DNA from: Phoebastria nigripes
Taxonomy: Eukaryota; Chordata; Aves; Procellariiformes; Diomedeidae
Assembly: GCA_035582835.1 (NCBI GenBank)
Contig: JAYKAV010003266.1
Span: 3,799,421 to 3,863,420, forward strand
DNA length: 64,000 nt
Direction of reading: 5' to 3'
Positions 36,976 to 49,115 of this stretch are shown here, piece after piece. Position 1 is the stretch's first letter; each line of letters begins with the position of its first letter. The notes below the pieces were generated by a model, which searched no databases, had not been told where the DNA came from, and worked only from the letters and a program-made list of their open reading frames with translations. The position numbers were made by a program, and so were the translations under genes.

Positions 36976-39900
36976 CAGCCCTAAAAGGAATGAACACAAA
37001 CTGATACAGCTGTTCTTAGACATTCATGCTCCTCTCCTCCACTCTTAGTGAGAGGGGAAGGGCTCAGGCAGTATGACTGGTAGGGACATCTATGTTTTGT
37101 TCCAGTTACAAGCTAAACATGTATCCCATGTGTTTTCTTCATGCAGAAGCAGCAGCAGTATTTGCACTGCCTGCTTGAGAAATCTACATCATCCAAGCAC
37201 TTTGCAGGTATTAACTAATTCATCATTGTTAAACTGCAGTGATGGGATTTTCCAAAGCCATCATTATTGGCCTAAGCTGGGAGCAAAACTCCCAGCAGCT
37301 GTGATGGAAATAAAGTTAAGCACACTTTAAAATACACAGGCCTAGGGAGATGTGATTCAGTATGTATGATCTCATTTCTCCATCCACCATCATCAAAGTA
37401 CCTTCTAACTTATCACTGATTAAAAGCAGCAGGTTATTTTTACTCAGTTCAGCAATCAGTTCACAGACCCCTCCAGTGCTGGCTCCCTGATAACTGCCCA
37501 TCCCCAACTCAGAGCCGATAATCAGCAATGAATTTTTCTCTGTGCCTTAGCCTAGACACCAGCTCATTGCTCAGTGTCCCATCCCATTTACCCATCACCA
37601 ACCTCAGCTTGGGGTGTGGGGGTAAGCCTGATGCTTTGTGCTAGTTCTCAGCACCTGCATGAATCTCGCCCTCTTTAAATGCTACTTTTGTTCATAGACT
37701 TTCCTGCCAGCCTGCAGTTTGAAGCAGTTAAAGTGCACTAGTGCAATGCATCTCTACCTCTTACAGGCCACGACTCTCTTGTGTCTGTATGTATCTTCCT
37801 ATGCAAGCTGATTGCCTGCTTGGCCTGCAATTTTGATTGCACAGCTACCTCTAAAAGCGCAATCAGCTGTTTCTCCCACCATGCTGCCCTTAGTCTTCTC
37901 TGTGCGTAGGGATGTGAGCCTGCCAATACCTTAGAGCAACGTCTTCCTCTTGTCTGGGCATTAAAAGACAGTGCCAGGGGCTTACTGAAGCACTATTAGT
38001 CACTGTACCCGTGCAGTTGTTTGTCGTCTTTCTCTTTTTGAGGGCAGCTAGATTCTAAGAAAGCCAGGCAAGGAGCTGCAGGCAGGGAGACAGGAGCACA
38101 AAAGGACCTTTTGCTTATCTCTGACCTTTGTGGCATGGANGTGTGTCACAGGGTGGCCTCCAGGGCCCAGATAATGCAAAAGCTGGGATGCACGATTAGG
38201 CATTAAGACACCATCTGCAAAGACCTGGTAAAGACCTGTGAGGTGGCAATGAAGAGAGAAAAAATAAGGGAAGTCTCCTCTGCAAAGCGTGGTGAAAAGC
38301 AGGGATGGAGGGACGTGTGTGATGTCGTGGGGTACTACCCTGGTCCGGGGAGCAGGAGGGGCTTTGCCAAAGGGTCAAGGAAGCATTTGTGGCCTTTGCT
38401 GATGAAGGGTGTAATGAGCTAGATGCTGGAGAAGAGCCGCCCCCAACCAATGCCCCACTCTGCAAAACCCAGCCCTGCTCCACCATTTGCGGGCAGTGGT
38501 GAGCAGCCCACCCCTCTGCTCGCTGTACCTGTACTGGAGCTGGCTGAAACTCCCCAGTGCAAACATTTGTAAGAAAATGCTGATTTTTCTTTATGTGCTT
38601 GGAAGTATATTAGGATGAGAGAAAGGTGGCCCCACTGCCCTGGCTGTAGCCACCCCTTTGGGCACAGACTGAGAATCGTAGCCAGGAAGAAGCAAGTCTT
38701 GGACTTGAGCTTTGTCCTCCCACGTCCCGGGTCATGCCACGGTATGTAAGAGCTTTCCAGACACTATTACCGTGAGCAGCAAGGCTAGGCACGGCTGGTT
38801 TCCAGCAAAACTGAAGCTGTTCTGTGTTATCTGGTGTCTGTCAAGGACTGAATCTATTTCTCAGTGGAAGCATGATTTGGGTCTCTCTTCTCCTGAGCTG
38901 CCTGCTTGTATGAGACTTGTGGGAATGTAACACCATTGGTACCTTTACCTGATCAAGTCAGTCAGACTTGGTTGAAATTGGCCAAAGGATTAAGAATTTA
39001 TGGGAAAGGGAGGAGAGACACATGCAGCAGGATTGCACATGGCTTGTTTCTTTAGAAAACAAGGCTAGAGGCGCTGAAAGGTCTTGGGTTCATCCTGATG
39101 CAGAACAGGAAGATTTTTGTGGGATGGGAAAAATGTTTCCTGCCCAGCTCCAGTCCATGCCACAGCATAGGGAGACCCATTGCGGTAAGCCTGGGCTGCA
39201 GTGATGGGGCCTGGACAGACAGAGAGGACCACAGGGTGTGTTTATGTCCAGCAGCCTCAGTAAAAATTCCCCTTTATGGTATCACAGCCAAATTCTGCTT
39301 CTTCCACTCCACAAAGGACAGGCAGTACAGCATGACCTTGAGGTAAACAAGAAGAGAGAGATTAACTGGGCAGAATATAACATACAGATATATTTATTTT
39401 CAGGTTAAAAAATCAAACACTTTCCCAGCCTCTTTGGAGAAAAACATCCTCTGAAGTTTCTTGTTTTGCTGAGGCTTCTCTTTCTCTCGAGCCGTTTCCA
39501 GCTGCTGCTGTGGCGGGCGGAGGGATGGATCCCCGGTACAGATGCTGGCAGCCCCACCCTGCCAGCTGAGGAGTTGCAGTTTCAGTAGCCATGTACCAGG
39601 GTGACTCGGGGTCAGCTGGGGTGTAGCCTGTGATAGTTATCTTTGTGGGGCCTTGAGAATATTATTACTACTTTTTCCCCAGATTGTTTTTCCCGCCCTC
39701 CCCTCTTCTATGTTTAGGCTCTGGTGACCCAGCTCTGATCTCCTTTTTTAATTAATTGCAGTAGTCTCTGTTTCTGTGTTTCATGTAGTAATGAGCATTT
39801 CCTTTATTACAGCTATCACTTACGCAGCGTATCTGTCTGCTCCCCAGAATGGCTGCCTGCCCTGGTAACCACTGGGGCTCAGAAGATGTAGGTCTAGACC

Positions 39901-40820
39901 GTGCTTCACCAATGTAAATTGTTCCTGAGCTGTGGGAGGTTTATTTGCCAGCATAGTTAGAGCAGTAGATGCTCTTATACAAATATGGTCATACTTTACA
40001 TTAACATGGTTTATTTTACATATATACTAATTTAAATATAGTTATACTTAAATGGTTTTGCCACCACAATATCCTCTGCATGGTGAAAAGAGTAAAGCTT
40101 TTATCTGGATGGAGCAAATGGAGAAGCCCACCTGATTCTGAGACAAAGCCGACCTAAATCTCTCCCAGGCATGGCTTTCCTGTCTGCACTTGCCCATTCA
40201 GTAATGCAGCTCTGCAGCCAGCCAGGTCTTGTCCCTGATCTGGCAGAAGCTAACCCGGTCAGAACAGGGCAGCCAGCACAAAGACCAGTCTCCGTGCAAG
40301 GAAGGGAGGAGGACTGGCATTGGGCAGGGGGGAGAGCGGGACAACCCCTTTGGCAGCAGCCCGGACTTCAGCAGTTTCACCCAGGAAACCAGATCCCAGA
40401 TTGTCCTTGTTCTCCCTATGCAGTCGGTTTCTCATGCAGCTCCTTTGCCCGCCTTATCTAGCGAGGTTGGCACCTCCTCAGTCTCTCCTTGTGTGCATCG
40501 GGACCCAAAAGGCCCAGATCTCGGAGTGGGGGGTGCTTTTATACCCCTTGTAAGGCAAATAATAGCTGTTGGTTCCCGAGTCCTGGAGCTTGTACCACTT
40601 CAAGCAGGCAGGCCACTTCAAAGTACATTCTGGGAGTTGTCACTATAAAAGCTAGCACTCAGCTATTAAAGTCTCTAAATCCTGACTGAAGCTGATTAAT
40701 TTACACCAAGTTAATTACTAGGTCCCTTTCCAAGGGTCTGATCCAGTCATTCCATTGCACGATGTCATTTTCAGGGAGAATTAAATCCTTTGCTTACATN
40801 TTTATAGAGTTAAAGACATA

Positions 40821-41190
40821 ATCATAGAATCATAGAATAGTTTGGGTTGGANGGGACCTTTAAAGGTCATCTAGTCCAACCCCCCTGCCACAGGCAGGGA
40901 CATCTTCAACTGGATCGGGTTGCTCAGAGCCCCGTCGACTTTGAATGTTGCCAGGGATGGGGCATCTACCACCTCTCTGGGCAACCTGTGCCAGTGTTTC
41001 ACCACCCTCATTGTAAAAATGTACATTTTACATTGTAAAATGTAAAATTTCTTCCTTATAGCTAGTCTAAATCTACCCTCTTTTAGTTTAAAACCATTCC
41101 CCCTTGTCCTGTTGCAACAGGCCCTGCTAAAAAGTTTGTCCCCATCTTTCTTACAAGCCCCNTTTAAGTACTGATAGGCTGCAATCTTCA
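40821..41190 (-). repeat. CR1 LINE 3' fragment
   Basis: Begins on + with the doubled ATCATAGA terminal repeat and runs through TTTGGGTTGG, GGGACCTTTAAAGGTCATCT, AGTCCAACCCCCCTGCC, GGGATGGGGCATCTACCACC, CCCTTGTCCTGTTGCAACAG and CCCCATCTTTCTTACAAGCC. The element lies on the - strand and is 5'-truncated at about 370 bases, as most CR1 copies are. The wording is the Neoaves type. A 21-base palindrome interrupts it at 41023-41043. Confidence 0.95.
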
Positions 41191-41394
41191 TAGGGGATGC
41201 CTACTGATAGGCAGCATCTTTCACCTGGGAATTTTCTACCATCTTGAAGGCCTTTAACACCATTACTAAACAAACATCATTAATGATTAATCACCTAAAT
41301 ATGAATGCAGTAGGCTTAGTGCCAAGTAAGTGCAGAATAAATGCATTTGCTGGAGTTCCACTTGCANGTGTGTACTCTCGAGTATCTGGCGGCA

Positions 41395-41545
41395 GTTCCA
41401 CTGAATTCAATGGAGACTTATGTACCTCCATTATCTCATTTGGCTGGAGGGAAACTGAGGCATGTAGCAGCTAAGTGGTCTGCCCAGGCTACTGAGCAAG
41501 GCAGAAGAGAGCTAGGAAATTAACCCCTAAGCTGTGACACTTCCT
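41395..41545 (-). repeat. MIR-like fragment, antisense
   Basis: GAGGGAAACTGAGGCATGTA, then CTAAGTGGTCTGCCCAGGCT and later GAGCTAGGAAATTAACCCCT follow the antisense MIR order, with the preceding TGAATTCAATGGAGACTTAT stretch typical of related amniote SINEs. Confidence 0.5.
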
Positions 41546-44500
41546 GGCTCTTTCCAATACGTACTTTTTCTTTTCACTGTGAACATTTATTACATATTTT
41601 TTATTGTACATCATATTATCTGGGTGAAGGGAATAATGCTCCTCATTCTCTCTGGGAAACTTGTTAAGATGCTAGAAAATAGAAATTGCTGTGCTGATGA
41701 AACCTAAGGCTCATTTAACAGTCTCCTCTCTATCCGAAAGGCCAGTATTAGCTGACTCAGAGGAAGGCAGAAGAACCCTGTACAAGTAGACTAGGGATAA
41801 TTTGCAAGAACTGTTATTGGTGTTGACTCTGAAGCATGTGGTTTAGCATCTCCTCTCATGCATTTTAGAACACAAGATAGTCTTGATATCCAGAGAATAT
41901 CCAAGCTCTTTCTGGCTTGTAATCTTGCTTAGGAATCNCAAGAAGTTGGCATTGTAGGCTCAAAAGGAAGTGGCAGCAGCCAGGACTGGTTGTTAGCTGT
42001 CAAACCCCCAAAGGTCATGCTTAGGTTGGTGCACTGAGAAGAACGAGGTAGGAGTGCTGTTGCAAATGGAAAACATTTCCATGCACTGCACTGTTGTCTC
42101 TAGGAAACCTTTCAAGCACTCCCAGGCCCAGCAGTTTGCTAAGAAGACCCAGATCTCATTCCTTTCACTACGGTTGCCAGCAGAAAGGGTTGGTTTGGTT
42201 TTTTTTCCAAGTAGAATCTGCTCCTGGCTCCACTGAAGCTGGTCACAGCTTTTGTTCAAAAATTAAGCCCTTCCGTATTCAGCTGTGCTTTATGCAGTAA
42301 TACATCGCCTGATCCTTGCCTGGGTTCGAGGGAACTCCTGCTAACCCTGCATGCATGGGAGGGGACTGACTGATTCCCCCAAGTGACCAAACAGCTGCAT
42401 CTTGAACCAGGCAGCCAAGTGGTAACTGCAAACGTGCAAACAACTCTTCTGCCCTGGAGCGTGACCACAGGAAAGGGGCTCCATCCAAAATAGCAAGCGA
42501 TGCATTGATGCCCTTCAGCAGTTCCAGGCGATTCAACGGATTTCATGGGGGGACCTCAGGCCTCAGCGGGACGGTGGTGGCAGGGGCTGGGGGAGACTCC
42601 CAGGGTCTCCTTATTGCTTNTGTATTTGCTGGGCACAGCCACTGCAGAGGAAACATCCTTCCCAAGCCAGCAGTGAAGGAGGGTCTTGCTTTCTCTTCTC
42701 TCATGCCTTGGGGTGCAACCCCAGCATCTCCCAAGAGGCCGTTCCCAACATCAAGCAGGGAGGAGAGTCCTCTTTCAGTAGCTGCTTCCTCAGAGGGACT
42801 TACAGGACTGGGGGTAACTCCAGTTTCCTTGGCTAAGGCCCTTGAATTACAGGGCATACAAGAGATTTCAGTAGCAGTGAGGTCTAACTGTCATCTCCCA
42901 TCACCTCCAACTTGTTTACATCCCTCTAGGGTCTCCTGCTCTTTTCTCCTCTGTAGCTATTACGAGTTTGTTCTTTTCTGGCAAGGAAAAGGCAAGATCC
43001 CAGCTGACCTGGAGTCTTTTGGTAACTCTGAGGCAGCTGCAAACTGACTGTACTCCCCAGCCTCGATGAGGTCAAGACAGGAGCTGAACTCATCAGTCAC
43101 CGTTTCCCAGGAATTAGCTGCTGTGCTGTGTCTTCGACTCTCTCCCAAGTTTTCAGACCATTATCAAAAGGCAAGCTTGGCCAGTCCCCATGTCTTTACA
43201 CTCACGTTTTTTGCACTACAAGGTCTGTCAGCTGCCAAACAGGGCAAGACAGGGGTGCTCATACAGTGTAGTCCATAACTGAGAGGCCAGGTCCTCCAGA
43301 AGACAATGTCCAAGACACTTCAGAGCACACTGGGCCTGGCATGCATTCCCAGATGGCTGCTTTAAGGGGGACAGTGAGTCTCCTGCAGTTTCTGTTCGGA
43401 CACCCAGAACTGTGCATTACATCCATGACCCCAGGATTATACCTTTAAATCAAACAGATCTCGTCTCTGTGAAATCTTCATCATAGTCATGGAAGGGGAG
43501 GGGGCAGGTTTCTAAAAAAGCTCAGCTTTTGCTGAGAGTAATCCAGACCCTGCTTCTTCCACCACTGCCTTGAAAACAAAAAGATTTGCTGGCTGCTGAG
43601 TGCCTTTGAAAATTCAGCCCTTGACCTAGCTTTTATTTTTCTCTCCTTGTCCTCCCTTTTCTTTCTCTTTCTGGCTCTCTAAGCATGCATGTATCTTCCC
43701 AGTTTCTGTCTCAGCCTGGGCTGAGAAGTCAAAATCTCGTGCCAGTTTGACGTTTGCCTTTTCTGAATGCAAGAAGCCCCTGGAGTGCAGGTGGGAGGAG
43801 AAACAAGTCACACTACTTTCCATCTTGTGCACCGCTCAGAGCTCAGCCTGGGAAATGAAAGTTCCTTGGCTGAATCTAACCAGCCGTCTCCTCCTGTCAC
43901 CTTGCCAGCTGAGCCTCACACATTTGTCACAGGATGAGCAGAGCAATGCGGTTCATCTTCCTCGCTTTGCCCAGTTCTCTGCATGCTTCCTCCACTTGCT
44001 GTTTGCAGCTCTCCACCCATTCGGTTCTCCCCTGCTTGCCCTGGTGCGCTGGGTGGTAGAGGTGTGTCTCTCCTTTTCCTCTCCCTAGGGTCACATTAGC
44101 AAGTTCAGCTTGGCCAGGGGACTGGGCTGGTCCAAAACACAGAAGGAAAATCCAAAGGAGAGACTCCAGAGATCTCTGTTCCAAAGTCACGCTTGCAGAA
44201 CAAAGGCAGGAGCATTCCAGGTCAAGGAACAGCAAAGCTAACACCGCTGCACCCACCGGGCCATGACGACCCGTGTGTCCTTGACCCCACGTTCCTCGTG
44301 TGTTCGTCTGTCACATGCTCCTGATTCCCTCATAGGCTTTCAGCAGGCAAGGACCATGGCTTCCCGGAGAGGCTACATCCCCTGGCACTGCTCGATAATC
44401 CCTGCAGTGCCCCCNTGACAGCCATTTATCTGGCTGTGTAACACCTTACAGGTCCAAAACAGCATCTCTAGTTCCAGCATCTCCAGCTGCTTCTAAAGCT

Positions 44501-45009
44501 GCTGGGCCAGCATCCTTCAGCTGCTTGCAATGGGCTTTGGCTCAAATACATTAGGAAGGAGGGGACGTTTTTATGGTAATGACAGTTCCTAGTAGGCCTG
44601 GCAAGCCCCGCACTCCTTACTGCCTGACCCAAGCTGCACAGATAATCAGTGGCTCCCAATGATGGGGCTGTTCAGCAGTTCTGNGCTTATCATTGCTCTG
44701 AGCCTGGATGGGGACTGGCAAGATGGCTATGCAGCAGGGAGTCTCCTCCACCAAAGAGGTGAAGAAGAGCCAACAACAGTTGCAAGGTCCCCTTGTTTGC
44801 TGGGCTATGGAAAATCACCCAGGGAGGAGTGACTGCTCAGCATCTTTACAGCCCGACATCGCAGAGCAGCGGAAAGTATGTGCAAGTGAGTGCCGTACAG
44901 ATCAGTGCCTGGGGGAGAGAGCTGTGTCACCAACACCAAGCACACCAGAGCATGCCTAAGCAGGACGTGGTGCTGATGTTGTGCATGCGACCTCTTTGAT
45001 TGTGGTGGG

Positions 45010-45160
45010 GCTTAGGCAGACAGAGCACCACGCTGGGACTTGGAAGTTGCAGGCTCCCTGTCTAGGCCTGGCATTCATCTGCTGGGGAGTGATGAGCAAG
45101 TCATTTCAGTGCCCTGTGCCCCAGTTTCCTCATTGGTAAGCGGGGATGCTCCTGCGTTCC
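45010..45160 (+). repeat. MIR-like SINE fragment
   Basis: CAGAGCACCACGCTGGGACT, then a GATGAGCAAGTCATTTCAGT segment and TGCCCCAGTTTCCTCATTGG: clear sense MIR order, among the best preserved of these fragments. Confidence 0.6.
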
Positions 45161-47209
45161 TTTGCAGGTCTGCTAAGCACTGCCATGCCCTCATCTTTTC
45201 TCCTTCCCCAGCGGCTTATGTTGTGCAGTTTCAAAATACTGATAGCAACAGAGGGTTCTTCAGTGTGGACCAGATACCATGGATTCATCCCTGTGCCAGC
45301 AGCCACCCAGAGTAGAGCATATCCAGCTGGATTTCAGGTCCTCCACCCCTGAAAGCTGTCTCGCCCAGCCCCTAACACCCGCAGCAGGCTGTTCACTGTC
45401 CAGATGTTAACACTTGTTTTGGGGACATGGTCTGCCAGCTCACCTTATAAATAATGCTGAAGAGCTACAAAAATAAACTCAGAAGCACTCATGCCTGATT
45501 GCAGGAACCTCTTTGTTTGTCAGTTTGCAGTGGGAAGGAAGTTCATATTTTAATTGCTACAGGCAATATCCTGGTAGGAGGCTGACTGGTGTTGCACGGC
45601 AGTAGATCTGATTCCCTTCTGCTCAGGCTCTTGTAGTCAAGTGGAATGACAGTATTTCTGCTCACATGTACAGGGCAGGAGTGTAAGCTGCAGACTTGCT
45701 TTTGGCAGCAGGTCTAGTTGGGGTGGCTGAAGCCTGGCTCTCTAGTAGGAATAGCTGAATGGGACCATTTTTTCGAACTCAGCCAGCCATCACTACTGAT
45801 TTCAGCTTATGATGTCTCAGAAGGCATCTTCTTCACTGCTGTGATGCTAGGAGAGGGCAGAGTGGACAGGCAGGAGCAGCAACTCCTATGCTGTAAGGCT
45901 CAGAGCAAATGCAAAGCAGTAGGTTAGTGTGGGAAGAAATGGTTAACGTATCAGGCGACTGCTGGAATCACTCCACCAAAGATCTGCCTAAATACAGTGG
46001 GAATACTGCTTGCCCAGTGATGTGTATGTGTTCACAGAGTGTATCTCATTAGCATGTTGTTAATGTCAGTAATTATTGATGACATGAATGCAGAAGCATA
46101 TGTAGGTAATATACAACTACCAGAACTGCTGGGAGAAATGCATCCGTATTTTATTACGGATACTAGCATCTCAGTAAATTTGATCTCTATACGTCTGTTG
46201 GGATACACAGAGGTACCTGGCTGCAACAATCACAAGAAATACAGTGACATTTGTGCCTTCAGGGAAAGGTGTTCTGGGAGCATAGTCTAATACTTAGAGA
46301 AGGAGACTTGTCTTCAAAGCTGCAGGTTATCTGAACGATGGCTGTGCTGCTGTGTGGGTTGTACTTTATTTCCATTTATTAACACAGGGGTGTGACATTC
46401 CTCTTTGCCTGTACTTAATCACTGTGGTTTGTAGGTCCTTAAAATTTTCCTTCTTTGGCTTTGCAGTTTGAACTGGAGGGATGAGCGTACTTTTTCACTG
46501 CCTAGGTGGGGAGGACACATATGCTANCCATGCGTTGGCTTACTGTGGTAAAGCCAGGTTGGCAGCAAAGATGGTGGGCTTTGGGATGGTCCCTGGGGTG
46601 TCAGAGCGGAGGGTCTGCCACGCACAGACACAGCTGCTGTGCTGGACGTGAGAGCAGCTCAGCTCGGCACCCGCTGGCTGCGTAGGCATATTCTGGCTGA
46701 TGTGGGGTTGGTACAAGATGTTTCCTTTCAGTTACACCAAGGGTGAACCGAGTGCAGCCAGTAAGCTCATGGTAAAGGCTTCTCACCTGCAAGGTCTGCC
46801 TCTAGTTCAAAGCCCTATATATATGTATATGAGCATACTCAGCCTGTGCTGGAAGGTAACAGCAAGCCAGGTGCACCTCAAGTGGGGGAAGTCAGTGGGG
46901 TATCAATTGTTTTATTTCTACCCCCCAAAACACTCACATGCACACAGCATAGTCCTCCCTCCCTCCGAGGAACCAAATCTAACACGGGCTCGACTGATCT
47001 GATGAGATTCCTGCCTGCCCATTGCTGACACCCCAGAGCTTGGTCCCGCAGTATTTCCACTGCAACGCCGGCAGCAGGGTAGCGCACCCCCTCCAAGCCC
47101 ACCCTCCCTCCTGTCCTGACGTGATCCCCTCTGCCCCTGTAAAGGGAACAATCCTCCTAGTCCAGACTTGGGCAGAGACCTGCCCAGTCTCCATCCCCGT
47201 TGACCACCT

Positions 47210-47285
47210 GGCCAAGCCAAGATTAAAATTCAGCCATCCTGCCTGCCAGTCCAGTGCTCAGTCTATCACACCCCATCTCCTCAGG
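47210..47285 (-). repeat. MIR-like fragment, antisense
   Basis: GATTAAAATTCAGCCATCCT, then TGCCTGCCAGTCCAGTGCTC and CTATCACACC correspond to the antisense 5' MIR part ('cagtccagtgctctatccacta'). Confidence 0.5.
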
Positions 47286-49039
47286 AGTGCTGGCTGGCTT
47301 CAGCCCTACTGCCATGATTTTGCTGCCTGCTTTGCTTTGTGGAGTCCTGGAAAATGTGGCTGGGTGCTACGTGCAGTGACCAGCTGGGATGCAGGCTTGC
47401 GGTGCTGCAAACAGCCTCATCCCGTAGCTGACTCAACTTCTTGCAGCAGGAGCACCAAGCCCACCTTTCAAGGATTTTCCTTTCTCCCTGCTCCTGTTCC
47501 AGCTGGGCCAGTTCCCCCTTCCTCATCACTTCACCAGGCAGGACGGATCCTTTCTCCAGTACAGCCATGGCGAATTCCCTTTCTGCCTGCACTGCTGAGA
47601 AGCCTTGAGCGGGCTCTGACTCGCTGACTGGCAGTTTGCGTTGGCAAACAGGCACTAGGCACCGGGCTTGCCACATCAAATGAAAAATATCATGCAACCA
47701 AAAATTCTTAGAAAAGCCCAAACGCATCCAATCTACCAAACAGGGTGCACAAGACGTAAGCAACAAGATCAATTCAGGGCAGGGCAGGAAAAGGCAGGAA
47801 GGATGGACAAGGGAAGGGTGTTGTAAAAAAGATGTATTTTATATGTAAAATTTCAGGGCAGTATTTTTTAACAATTTGCATAATTGGCAACCACAGATAA
47901 TCCCCTGAAATGAACTAAATATATCACAACTGGGGGCTTTCCAAGCCCAGTTTGCTTTCTGAAATTGATTGGTTTCATCTTTGCATTTTTTTTTCTATGG
48001 TCTTTTTTTCTATCTTTACCAGCTGAATTTGGCTCGTTTCTAAAATGCCTGATTTGGGAGCAAAACTGAACATTCACCTGGGGATGGCTCACTATGGTAT
48101 GAGTTTGAGTCAATGAAAATGTGACTTAATTTTAGATTTCGTTAGGAAAAGCGAACTAAGGCAGAAAACAGCTGCTAAAATGACAGATGAAGACAAACCT
48201 GTTCTAATGCTTTTCATAAAAAGTCAGGTGAAACTACATTTAAATCTCTGCTGGCCTAAATTGCTAGCTGAGGCAAACTGAGCTGGCTCTGCTGGAGTCA
48301 AATCTGGCCCAGCTGCTCTGAAATGGAGACACTCCAAAGCCATAGCCACTTCTGGAAGTTTTCTCCTAAATGATTTGCCAAAAGATGTAGTGAATTGCTT
48401 GCTAAGTGCTTGTTTACAAATGTAGCTCTTCTCATCCATTTGCACCTCTTTCCAATCACTTCTTTGTTCTGGTCTGGAAGCCACCTAAGCCAAGGGCTTC
48501 CCTACATCCAACTGTTTCTCTCCTTTAATAATCTTGGTTAAGGAACTCATACTATTAAATTGATATATATATCCCAGGAACAGGCACGCTCAGGTACAGA
48601 AGTGATGGATATAGCGTAAACCCAAACAGTATCAACAGTCACACTTTTATTTTTGTTTAAATAGACAATTGGTCCAAACTGTATCACAAGCTGCTCCAAT
48701 AAGGGGATTTAAGTCAATGAAAAACCTATATTTTGATCTTCGAAGCAGCAAGCTTTCTTCTTCAGAATTCTCGTGTATATAATTACTGGATATATCTAAG
48801 CATTGCTGAGATTCAGTATTCAGATGATATCATTCCGANCTAATTAGTTGTACTCAAAAGTCTGACCAAGTCAGAGGAAAGGGAATGCAGTGGTTGCCAG
48901 TAATGGGAAAGATATTAGGAAACACATCCCCTGGGTCAAATGTTAAACTTCTACTCAACCAAACTTCCCTTCAATTCAGTGAAAGCATTTTTTTCTAAGT
49001 CAAGAATGAGTAAGATATGAGAAAGGAGAGAGAGCCAGC

Positions 49040-49115
49040 TACCGAGGGAGACAGCAGTCTTGTGTTTAAGCATGGGACTGAGACCAGGAAATCCTCAGCT
49101 CTCCTGCCCACTGGA
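49040..49115 (+). repeat. MIR-like fragment
   Basis: AGCATGGGACTGAGACCAGG followed by AAATCCTCAGCTCTCCTGCC resembles the MIR 5' part in sense orientation. Short and weak. Confidence 0.35.

Larger units (their letters stand above)
32564..40820. other. Gene-free stretch in the TAF8-CCND3 interval
   Basis: No coding exon recognised. Holds copy B of the 43-bp repeat, a C-rich strand at 32887-32930, an assembly gap inside A runs at 36767-36842 and a MIR-like fragment. Short ATAAATAAATAAA at about 34128-34141. Confidence 0.45.

Noticed and set aside
47022..47772. A 201-codon + frame overlapped by a 163-codon - frame
   Set aside because: Overlapping long frames on both strands, no family similarity, no splice context, and part of it is a MIR-like fragment.
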